DNA of 64,000 nt from Tetrahymena thermophila SB210. Taxonomy: Eukaryota > Ciliophora > Oligohymenophorea > Hymenostomatida > Tetrahymenidae. Position 1 is the stretch's first letter. Each line of letters begins with the position of its first letter. Below, one piece after another: positions 15,131 through 26,045 of this stretch. The notes beneath the pieces are model-generated. The model worked only from the letters and a program-made list of their open reading frames with translations, was not told the DNA's origin and did no database searches. Where the stretch lies: NCBI RefSeq assembly GCF_000189635.1, contig NW_002475974.1, positions 248,001 through 312,000 on the forward strand, given 5' to 3'. The position numbers and the translations under genes are program-made.

Positions 15131-15815
15131 TTTTTGTAATTTTTACTTCTTAAGATTTTACAGTGCCTTTATTAAAGATTAATTTTAATATCTTTTACAA
15201 AATTAATCAAAAAATTAATATTTTATATGTAATTAAGTAGAGAATAGAAAAAAATCTAGAATATAAGTAGACTCTTTATTTTCTTATATTTTCTCTCTAA
15301 ACATATCAACACAGCTTATTTAGATATTGTTTTATAAAAATTAAAACCTTTTAATTGAAAAAAAATTATTGTTGTTTTAATAATTAACCGTTTTATTATT
15401 TTTTATAATGAAAAAAGCTCAAATATAAATATGAAAGTTTGAAAACTGAAGTTTTAGTAGAACTTAATTATCAATCTGTTATCCTTTTGATTTTTATTTT
15501 TTTTTATCTAAATAAAGGAATTCAAAATATATTTAAAAAAATTACTAATTTAAAGCTTCTAAAAAAAAAAAAATTAGAAGTAAGAACTCAAGCTTGTAAT
15601 GTGATCAGCTTATTATACATTTTCATATTTTTGAAGATATTTAAGGATATAAAATAAAGACAAATTATTTATATCATAAAATTAATATTTTCAACAAAAA
15701 AAATAAAAGAAATGATAGTTTATAATTTGTTTAAAAATAAGGTATTATAAAATAGTGTTATAATTAATGTAAGCTAAAATTATGAATTTTAAAATGATGA
15801 AGAAAGAATATATCA
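15131..15815. other. Intergenic spacer
   Basis: This is the 5' flank of the nucleotidyltransferase gene and the 3' flank of the lipase gene. A short plus-strand open stretch near 15439-15657 has no ATG start and only lysine/leucine/isoleucine-rich content, so it was not called. Confidence 0.55.
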
Positions 15816-17960
15816 TCAATAAGTCACGTAAGTGTTTACAGGATCAAGCAATTCTGCTAACATTATTCCTGTATCTTATATAGCTTAGGAAGAATCGAAA
15901 CCAAAGGGATAATCATAGTTAAGAAAACCATGTCTCATTAAATTATATACTATTGTTTTAACATTTTTGTGACCTGAGAGTACTAATTTTTCTGTAAAGC
16001 GAATTGTATCATCATGTAATGAGTCATCTTCTCCAACCATAATACGCATAGCTGGTAATATTTTCATGATTTCACTTGGGAATAGTATTGGGCTGAGGAA
16101 TGGATCCTTCTTAGAATCTTCACTATTATTGACATACATAGATACACAACTTTTAAGGAAAGTATGGGGAACAATAGGATCAAATAATGAAGTTAGGAAA
16201 GAAGGGGTATATATATCTGTACTTAAATTAACAGCTGGATAGCACAAAAGTAAACCATCTGGCTAGCGTATCCCATATTTATGTGCTAAGAGACAAACAC
16301 CAAGAGCCATGTTAGCTCCAGCTGAATCACCTGCTAGCAATATTTTATTTATTTTAATATTATAGTAGTCCTCTGCATTAAATAATATCCAGCAGTAAGC
16401 TTAAAAACAATCTGCAACTGCTGAAGGATATTTATTTTATGGAAGGAGTTTGTAATCAATTGAGAATATTGGGACATCCTTTAACAAGTTAGCCCATCTT
16501 CTTGTATAAATTTGATGAGAAAAAGAAGACATACTTATCCATCCTCCTCCATGAATATGGAATATAACTTCGTCAAACACTTCTCTTTCTCCTTTCAAAC
16601 TAGGCTATCTATAAAATACGTTTCCTTTATCATCTTCATCATTTTCAGAATTTTCATCTATATTATTATTAGGTTTTTGTTGACGATTTAATTTTAGCTT
16701 TGAAGAGAATTTAAACACATTCTTAACTCCTTCTATCAAAGTAGAAGTAACGCTTTTATTCTTTGAAGGGAAATTTAAAGGCTGGCCATATTTTCTTCTC
16801 TAGAGATTTTTTGCACATAATACACGAAGCTGTATTTTATTTGGTGAAGCTGTGTCTATGTCTTTATCTTAAGGAACTCTTTTAGTTACTGGTTCTGATT
16901 GATATTTGTTATAAATCGTATTGCTTTCAATTTCACTTTTGATCATTTCTTCAGTGAGAGTAGGATATGCGTTAGCATCTATTTATATTACTTCGTGATA
17001 TTCAATTTTATCAATCACATTAGCAACGAAAATTTCCCACATCTTTATCTATTCTATGACATCCCAAACAAGGATGGCAGCTTTAGGATCGGGATTAGTT
17101 TAAAACTTAACTGTTATAAGACGAGCTTCCTCGTTAAAGAAAAAATATTAAGCACTACGTACTAACGCCATAAACTATTTCAGGGGCTTATTTTCAATAT
17201 TGTATATTTTATAGCAGAGGGAGTTAGCAAGGTAGATAGATTTTTCAAATACTTTTAACCTGTTAATCAATTCAGCATCTGAAGCAAGCTTTCTGTATCT
17301 AAGTGAATTCCTATAAAGGTTTCTCCATCTTTCATCGTAGCGAGGAAGAGACATTAAATCATTTTTATTAAAATAAACAATTAGAGGTAACAACTCGATT
17401 AACAAACTTAACTTTCCATTGGCAGACAAAAAATAAGCAATCATTTCTTCCATAACCCTCTCATTTTCCGCATTATCATTTAAACCTCTCTATCCGTGAT
17501 CCATCATAACATCAAAAATACACATTTTAGTTTTTTCCATCGCTTCTTCTAATATAAAAATGTTAACATCTTACTTAAGTGAGAGAGTTATTTTGCTTTT
17601 AACAAATTTTTCTTCTTCATTAGATTCGCTTGTAGATTCTTCATCATTATTGATTTAGTTATTATTAAAAACAGGGATTTCTTCCTCTATATTATCAGTA
17701 TTTTTTACTTTCTTAACATCAAACAGGCATTTAAGAAGAGTGTCTGTGTAGCAATCTATCTAGGCTATAAAGTCTGAAATAGCAGGTACTTCGATCTATT
17801 GAGAAATTCTTTGATAGAGCATCCAGAGCATTGCTCTAGTTTATTCAGCTCGCTTGATATTTTCTATTGTCTGAGGAATAGTTTACTAGAGCTAAACGAA
17901 TAATTCTCTGTTTTTAAATACATTTTAATAACTAATCTCTCCTTATTACTAACTCTACAT
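15816..17960 (-). CDS. Hormone-sensitive-lipase-like serine esterase
   Basis: One uninterrupted exon gives 714 residues. The C-terminal half is an alpha/beta hydrolase of the HSL group. It has the oxyanion motif HIHGGGWISM near residue 467, the nucleophile motif LAGDSAGANMALG near 543, a catalytic-acid candidate in MVGEDDSLHDD and a histidine in MRHGFLNYDY close to the C-terminus. The N-terminal half includes LWMLYQRI and an acidic low-complexity insert, then helical segments that fit the HSL N-terminal domain. Family members cleave acylglycerols or steryl esters in the cytosol or at lipid droplets; the substrate here is unknown. The start chosen (MQSQQQGEISYQ) is the ATG after the upstream in-frame stop. 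All catalytic residues appear present. Confidence 0.88.
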
Positions 17961-19399
17961 TCTTCTAAATATATACTCTCTCTACTAATCACTATAAAAC
18001 CTTTCTACAATATTTTCTAATTGTTTGTGATTTTCTTTTTTATCCTTTTACTAAGATTTTTGTTTCAATAATTTTTTAATTAATTTATAAGAATTGTAGG
18101 GTTATTGTTTTTGTGAGGATGAAAAATTTAAATATTAAAAATAGTGTCAAACCTGATTTACACAAAGCAGGTACAAACAAATACTTAAGAAATGAGAAAG
18201 CAGTATCACATAAAATTTAAGACTTTTCAATAAATTAATATGAAACTTTACTTTAGTGAAAAATTAAATGAAAGAGAAAGCATAACTTTATTAGCGATAA
18301 TATTAATAAGCGTCATAAGTAAATACATCATTTGAAAGAGTCTGACAATATCTAATATTAATAATATCATTAAAGCTAGTTTTATCCATTAATTAAGGAG
18401 TAATTGAAAAAGAAACTCACTTTAATATTATTATTTCATCTCTTAATTGTTAAACAAAAATAATTACATCTAATCTAAAGTATAAAATTAATAATTAAAT
18501 AATATTATTAACTCATTCACTTTCATCATTTTTTCCTTTTCAATTTCTTATTTTAGCATATTAAAATTAAACAAATTATTTTTAAGACTTTGAAAAACAA
18601 ACAAAAAGAAATGTATTTATGCAAAAATGTTTTACAAAAAGTTTGATTTATTATTTTTTTATGCATTCAATAATTAGCATTTCTTTCCCTCCTCTTTTAT
18701 ATTTAATATTTTACAAACAAATTTACTATTTAATTAATAAATCTGAAAGGAAAATTTAAATTTAATTAGCTGAAAGAGAAAAATATTTGCTTTTAGTTAG
18801 TACTTTTAACTTTACATTTGGACCTATGATATTAAAAATACTTATGAGCTTAATAAAAATACTAAGTTTTCAATGTTTTTTTAATTCAAAAAAAAACTAA
18901 TTTGATATTTGGCAACTACACAGAAAGTATAGTAGAGCTGCAAAACTATTTAATGATAGGTTAAACATTTTTTTTCAGATAAAATCAACTACTTTTAATA
19001 TTTTGGAGATATTCTGAAATCGTTTACAGCTCAAATGATTAGAAATTTTATGACTATTACAAATTTAAATAAATTTTTTTAATGATAAAAAAATTTAAAT
19101 TTAAAAAAATTATCGAAAGTTTTTGTCTTAAAAAAAGATAAAATTTAAAAAAATATTAATTATGAAATCTTTAATAATGAATTTTCAAAATAAATGCATA
19201 AAATTTAGCAAATATTTTTAAATCTTTTTATGATTTAAAAATTAAAACAAATTTAATTAGCTAAGAAGTCAAACAAAACCTTGAAATCTATTTAGTAATC
19301 TTTCAATTAAAATAGCAAAATAAGTATGATAAAAAGAAGATTTGATTATCACCAAATTTAAACACATTTAAACTGTTTATATATATATATAGATTAACT
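17961..19399. other. Intergenic spacer of about 1.4 kb
   Basis: This is the 5' flank of the lipase gene and the 3' flank of the 905-residue gene. It is A/T-rich throughout. A short palindrome-like ACCTGATTTACACAAAGCAGGT lies near 18152-18172. No coding signal was seen on either strand. Confidence 0.55.
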
Positions 19400-22253
19400 T
19401 CAATAGTATTATTAGTGATATATCATTTTATGAAGCTTTTTTTGTTCTTGTTAGAGTTCCTCAAATTTGCAACCTAAGGACTCGTCATCAAAAATATTAA
19501 AGTAATGATGGTCATATAAGTCTAAATCTTCTCCTCCCAATTCTTGATATTAATGTTAATTATCATATTCTTGCAAGCCATTCTATGACTTTGGTTGCTA
19601 TAGTTCGTTTCCCTCAAAACAATAGTTTTACATTTCATCTTTTTAATAATTATTATAGTTTTATGGATAGTCAGTCTGATATTATAATTATATATCCTGA
19701 GATTGACCATAATCACTTTTTTAAATTTTATTTTTTTATTAGTAAATATCTTAATCAATATAAGTTTGATCCTATAAGAAGCATTCGTCTTTAGAAATAT
19801 GATTCAACTAACTAGGATCTTCATTTATTTATTCAGGGTATTAGCTTGTACTGAATATGTTTGATTAAACGTTATTGTTGTTGCTTTATTTATTTAAAGT
19901 GTTTTAATTAAGGTTGTTGCTGCTTTATTAGAAGTGGGCTTTACTGGCAAATTAAAACAATTAATTTTTTTAAAAATTAGGTTATTAGTTTAGTTCATTT
20001 GGTTATATATTATAAGTATTTTACTTACTTTAATCATACTAGTTTTTACTAATAAAATTATTTTGATTTATTTGGTTTTATATTAACTAGTAATTAACTT
20101 TAGTTTTTTAAGAGTCTTCCTATTTTTATCCGTTATTATTTTTATATATGTTTTACTCAGGACTGCTTAAAATATTTATATTTATATTTTCAGATATTGA
20201 TGAGGTATTACTGCGAACATCTAAGCTGTCTGCCCTTGAAGAAAAGTCATTTTTTTATTCAGTTTACTATTGAGATTCTCCTTAAATATTAGGTGACACC
20301 AATTTTTTTGGAGCTGCAGCAGCAGCCTGATTTAATAGTATTTTTTATACCTCCTATTCACTATAAAACCTTTCGATGAAGGCTTAACTCTTTTTAGAGT
20401 ACTTTTCATCTAGCTCATGCTAATCATAATTTGGATGGCGTTTATTTTTACCTGTCTATGAAATATCATTTACACTAGATTAATCTGAATGAGATCTTTA
20501 TTTTTATTCTTATTTATCAACATGTTGTTCTAATTCTTTTAGAGTCATAGCCCCTGGAATATCTTGGTTACTATAATTGCTGCTATTGCTATTGCTCCTA
20601 CTTCTTTTTGAAATACTTGCATTAGTAGAATTAAACTTTTTATAAGAAAAGCTAGTTTCCTCTTCTTCTTTCTTGATTGGCATCTATGACCTTTAATCGT
20701 TATCTTCATCTATTGACGATCTCTAGGAGTGTGATCCGTTATTTTAGTAATAATTGCCATACAACGTACTTTAATTAAAAATTTATTAACAATTGTTTTC
20801 AATCTTGAAAGTATCACTGCTTCTCTAGGTATATGACTGCTAATAATTTGTTTATTTATTTATTTATTAGTAAGTTTTTTAAGTTAATGTAAATTAAAAA
20901 TAATTTTTAAATATTTTACTTAGTTTGTAAATGCATCCAAATTATCATCTTGTTAATCTCTTAATTGTTTAGATATTGGGTTCTCTTTATTAAATGCTGA
21001 GTAAGTCAATGAAGTAGAAGGTGGTAAAGGATCAAATGTTTTGTTGTTGAAATACAGCTCATATGGTAAACTCTTAAGCTGGTTATCTGACTTTCTCATC
21101 TAATAGAGATATGATCGAGTTTCAGGTGATATTGTAAATCTAATAACTTCAACAAATCCAACGTCAACAAATGTCCTAAGATTTTGTACAATTTCAATCT
21201 CTGCCTCCACCTAAATTAAAATCTTATCAACAGTGTAGATTTTGAAAGTTAGTAGTTATCTACCTTCTTTCATTAAACGATTAAGCAGCATTATGTTTTT
21301 CATAATACGTTAAGATCCTCCGAATACCTCAAGCCAACCCTTTCTGAGGAGGATATTTGCACATTCAGCCTAATCAACTCCACCAACTATTTCTGCTAGC
21401 GCTTTGCTTACGATAAATTTAATACGTTTAGTATTATATATATTATAGTCAAGCTGTAAAATAGATACTGCGTAAAGACCGTCAATAGGAAGACTATCAA
21501 CATATTCAGTCGCTTTTTTTAAAAAATTTTAGAATTTATATTCATAGAGACGTGGAGGTACAGGATTTTGGAGCATCTTTTCTTTGATACGACGTATGAA
21601 GTGCTAATAGGCTTGCAAGTAGTGAGCCAACTACTTATATACATCATTAGAGCAGCATTAAAGCTTTTAGATGATAAATTCAAATTCAGAGATACCTTGA
21701 TAGCTTGCGTCAATAGTCATTTCTATTCTATTATGGAACTATTCTGCCTTAACAAATGGACGCCATTTATTTAATGGTGATTGCTTGATGCCTATAGGGA
21801 AATACTCTTCTTCACTGTCGAGTTGAAGCTCTAAATTTATTTCTCCGATTAAAAAAAATTCATATAGAGGCTATATATTGTAGTACATAGGAACTGCAAT
21901 AAGTCTTTTTTTCTAGATTTTTGGTTCATGAGATAAAGAAGGACTTTAAGCAACCACGCTATTATTCTACAAATCGGCGATAAGCTTTCCTAAGAATCTG
22001 CGCTTTTTGTTCATTTGGTGTAGGATGGTCAAAATGAAAGATTCGGAGTATAGTTGGTTATAAATACTTGCTGTGTAAACAAAACTTTTTGCTTTCTTCT
22101 TATAGCTAAATGCAAAGCAGGCTCTTCTTGTTATTCGCTCTTTTATTACTCTTGATTAAAAACTCTTTAAATGGAATTTTAATTAAGATGCTTATGATGA
22201 TGAATAGATATTATTTTGTTAAAAGCGAAATTGGAGTATAGATCACATCCCAT
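19400..22253 (-). CDS. Unrecognised 905-residue protein with globular N-terminal and Q/N-rich C-terminal halves
   Basis: Three exons: a 7-base first exon (22253-22247), then 22190-20920 and 20839-19400. The 56-bp first intron and 80-bp second intron keep frame exactly. Residues about 5-425 look folded and non-repetitive, with basic segments near the start (KKAKSF, NKKRRFLGK) and a helical block holding ECANILLRKGWLEVFGGSQ and NLRTFVDVGFVEVIRF. Residues 427-905 are low-complexity S/N/Q/D-rich with scattered basic patches. I could not place it in a family. A helical-repeat scaffold is possible for the N-terminal half, but that is only an impression. The tiny first exon carrying ATG-GGA-T is supported by the intron length matching neighbours and by the lack of any other in-frame ATG. 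Confidence 0.75.
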
Positions 22254-25125
22254 AATTTTTAAGTGAATTTTTCTAAATTAATCAAGAAAAGCCTTTGTTC
22301 ATCATAATAATCTTCTTAATTCTGGCTGATAGCTTGATTCAAAGATCCATAAATTATAAAAGCAAAAAATCAAAATAGAGACTCTTTAAGTAAATTTTGT
22401 GTCAAAATATTTATTAAATAAAGCAAGAAGAGAACTTAATTAATACTTCGAGAATAGAAAAATTAAAGAAATAAGAAGAAAATTGAAAAATTGTTTATCA
22501 TTTATTCACTTTCTCTATATTGCATTCAAAAGTTTTATATAAGTTTTTATTAAAATTTTCATTTTTCCTCATAAATTTTCTTCAATTCCAAAAAAACAAT
22601 TTACAAGCTGATTATTGCAATATTTTTACATAATTTTCACTTCTATTTCATAACACAAAAATATTATTTATAATAAATAATTTAAAAAGCACTTTGCTTA
22701 AAGACACGCAATACTCAACATTATCACTGATAAGTGATAAATCCAATTATTCGAATAGATTATTTATCATAGATCTTTAAAACAAATTATTTATTTATTT
22801 TTTATAAAATATAAAGATTAAAATATTTTTATTATTGAATTGTAAAATATTTATTGAGTTTTAATAAAAATAAATTAATTGTTTTTCTTAAAAGAAATGG
22901 AAATAATTAAATTTATAAAATCTAATTATTTATATTCTATTTAAGATTAAATAATCATATAAATTTTATTTTTTTTATAATGCGATTGTCTATAATAACT
23001 AATAAAATTTTTTAGAAATTATAATCAATACTATTTTTTATTCTTTGAAAATCTGTATTGAATAATTTAGTTTAAGTATACAAAAATAATTAAAAATTGG
23101 CTAATAGCCAACTAAATTTACTTCAACAAAAAATATTTAAACTAAATGTAAATAAAAATTATTAAATATTTATTAAATTTCACTTACTTTCCTTGAGTTA
23201 TTTATCTATATTTAATATATTAATTTATGAAAATAGAATATGCGTTTTAGGAGAAATTAATCTTCTAAGTAAAAAACCATTAAGATTAAATGTAAATAGT
23301 ATAATGAATAATTATTTTAAATTAATTATTTAATAAGGTACAGTTTACAAATGATTAATAAAATATTTTAGTTTGAATGAAACAATTTAAGTTATCAAGT
23401 ATTTAAAATAATGGAATTATTTGCACTAGAAAATTAATTTGTTATTTTTGTAATTTTAATTTTTTTTTTAACGAATTGAACGTTTGAATATAATGAAATT
23501 TAATACAATTTATTTATCATTTAGTTTTTTACTTTTTTTTCTGGTAGCGAAGATTTTATTATAATGTAATCGTTTAAATTAGATTTTATTAAATATAAAT
23601 TTTACCAAGGTGAACAATCTTTTTTTGGGATAAATTTGTATTTTTTACACAAGACTTAAAAATCCAAAATTAAAAAATGATTAACTAATTAATAAAAAAT
23701 TGATAATTCTTGCTTTAAAACGATAAAGCACAAACCTTTAGTCAAAATATTTTCTTAAAAATCATTTTTTTATTAAATAACTTACAAATTTATGCTTTTC
23801 AACCTCAAAAAACTGATATATATGTAGTTGCAATCAAAATTTTGATGTAAAATGAATAATTTAGCTTTAAGTAGATTTTTTTTAGTAAGTAAAACCTGAT
23901 AATAGCTTTTTGTCCTAATATAAATTAAGTTATATGCTAATGAGCGTTAGTTGGCTTAAATAAACACATATTATTCGGCATATAACATTTTAAATTTACT
24001 TGGAGTAATAAGTGGGCTTTCTATATGAATTTATTAATTATCTTTTTTTAAATTTTTATAAATTCATGCAAATTAATAGTTGGGTAAGAATCTGATAATA
24101 TACAGATGTAACTTGTTAATTATTTCAAAATTTAGATTGGTCTGAATGTTTGTTAAAGGAAATGACCTCCTAAAAAAAATATTATCAAATTTACTAAATT
24201 TTACTAATTTAGAGCCTTAAAAAAATAAAATAAAAATATTTATGACATAATTCTATGAAACATTTATATAATCATAAAGTGCTTTTCTAATATAACTAAA
24301 AGATTAATCACATAATAACAAGTAAGGTAGAGAAAAACAAATTTGAGCAGCAGGCAATTATGGATCATAGAAACAAAGTTAAATTTAGGATTGAAAGATA
24401 AGAAGAAGAAAAAATAAATAATTATTTACAAATTATCAATTATAAATTAATTTAAAAACTGCTTATAAAATGAGTTTTGTAATTATTTAATATGATATCT
24501 CCCCTGTTTTATTCACTCGCTAGTTAAGGCTAGTTACAAATCATAAGATGTGATATGAATTATGAGTAAAAAAGAATTAAATAGAAAAAATTTTTTCACC
24601 GTTCAAGTAGTAGGTTTGATTGTTTGTGTCTTTGTTTGTTTGTTTGTTTATTTGTTTGATTGATTGATTGATATATTGCTATCATTATTTAATTAAGAAA
24701 CTCAATCAAATTTTGTTAATCAAAGAATGTAGAATAAATTATTGAGGAATTTATTTTTAATAAAATATATAATAAACATATGGGAGTAATTGAGTATAGA
24801 TTGATTAATTAAAAGTAACAAAGTGAGATGCAAAAAGCAACTGGGTTTTGATGTACTTAATAATTGATTTAATTATAACTATTTCCTCTCCCAAAACAAA
24901 TATCAAACAAAATAATAAATACAATATACAAAGTAAACGTGAGTGAAAGAAAAGATAAGAAGCAAAATCTCTCTACTTAAACACAATAAAACCTTCTTTA
25001 AAACCTCAATTGACCATTACTATTATTCAGTAATAATTTTAAATTGAAACAATTTGAAAAACAACACCTTTTAGATAAAACCTGTCATTCTTGACTCCGT
25101 TAAATATTTGAGCAAGGTGACTCTT
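22254..25125. other. Large intergenic spacer (2.9 kb) between divergent genes
   Basis: This is the longest gene-free stretch in the window, lying between two divergent starts. It is extremely A/T-rich with many homopolymer runs. A TTTG/TTGA microsatellite lies at about 24615-24672. No conserved coding segment, tRNA or other RNA was recognised. It probably holds both promoters. Confidence 0.55.
24615..24672. repeat. TTTG/TTGA microsatellite
   Basis: Repeated TTTG units pass into repeated TTGA units, with interruptions. It is in spacer about 450 bp upstream of the next plus-strand start. Confidence 0.7.
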
Positions 25126-25581
25126 ATGAAAAAATCATAAAAGCAGACTTAGAATGAAGGAAGTCATATGAGTGTTCTTAAGCAAAACGAAATTTCTTTA
25201 GCAAATGGCCCGCTGAAAGAAGTACTGGTTGAACATTCCAACAAGATAAAATCGTTTTCAACCACGAAAAGGAGCGAAATAGAGTGGCTAAGACTTGGCC
25301 AATCGCAAGCCATATCTGTAGATTTTATTGATAGAAAGCTATTTGATAGGAAAGAAGATAAACTTCTTTTATTCAAAAACATAAACATTCCTTCTATAAA
25401 AATTAAAGATACAAGTTTTTAGTGCTAAAAAGCTCACTTCCTTTCTGTACGTCGTCTTGAGAGTGAAGACAAGTACAGATAGATAGAATTGAAATCAAAG
25501 TCACTTAGCTTTGTTTTCGATTAACATGGCGATTGCTAGATTTAGCATGTCAGATTCAAAGAAACAAGCTTCCATCATCAT
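25126..25581 (+). CDS. Unrecognised small protein gene, 3' end unresolved
   Basis: From ATG at 25126 the frame reads MKKSQKQTQNEGSH and then a well-mixed, coding-like stretch with IEWLRLGQSQAISVDF and FLSVRRLESEDKYRQIEL. Base composition is less A/T-biased than the flanks. The coding-like part stops at about 25581, where CATCATCAT meets GTAATTTATTTT, a plausible intron donor. Without splicing the frame stays open to TGA at 25861-25863, but that part is F/L/S-rich and includes a TTC microsatellite, so it looks noncoding. A short last exon or a long intron into the next gene are both possible. I do not recognise the protein. It has no signal peptide or membrane helix in the reliable part. Confidence 0.5.
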
Positions 25582-26045
25582 GTAATTTATTTTTTCTTCT
25601 ACTTAATTACATTAGGGAATTTCAATATTTATATGTATTTTTTTAATAAATTAATTCCATTATTATTCTTTTTGCTCTAATTTAGTTTTCAATATTTTCT
25701 TAATAAATATTCAAAGAAGTATCTTTTGATTCTTTTTTTTTTTCCTTCTTCTTTTCTTTCTTCTTCTTCTTCTTCTTCGAAATGTAATACACTTTTTCAC
25801 TTCATTTAATATATCATAATTGTATTTATTTCAAAGGCATATTTCTCAAAACCTTATCTCTGAAGCAAATATATTCAAAATTTATTCCCCCATACATTAT
25901 ATATTCACTCTAGAGAAAATTTAAATTTCAATATACGAATTAATTTTTCTTAAATAAAATAATACTCTTCACTCTATTTAACCAGCAACTAATTAATTTA
26001 ATTTGATTTAAATAATAGGGCGATTCATTTTAATTAGTAATTGCT
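25582..26045. other. Spacer or long intron with a TTC microsatellite
   Basis: An AT-rich stretch with a pyrimidine run at 25731-25778. It could be intergenic or an intron of about 435 bp: splicing 25581 to an AG near 26018 would keep the frame into the next gene. Confidence 0.45.
25731..25778. repeat. TTC/T-rich pyrimidine microsatellite
   Basis: A run of T followed by about ten TTC-like units. It is strongly strand-asymmetric for pyrimidines. Confidence 0.7.

Noticed and set aside
15439-15657. Short plus-strand open stretch rich in K, L and I
   Set aside because: It has no ATG start, its composition equals the spacer around it, and its content is typical of chance translation of A/T-rich DNA. 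No neighbour exon or splice site supports it.
19585-19794. Plus-strand open stretch opposite the 905-residue gene
   Set aside because: It is a shadow of the minus-strand Q/N-rich coding sequence, which explains its base pattern fully.
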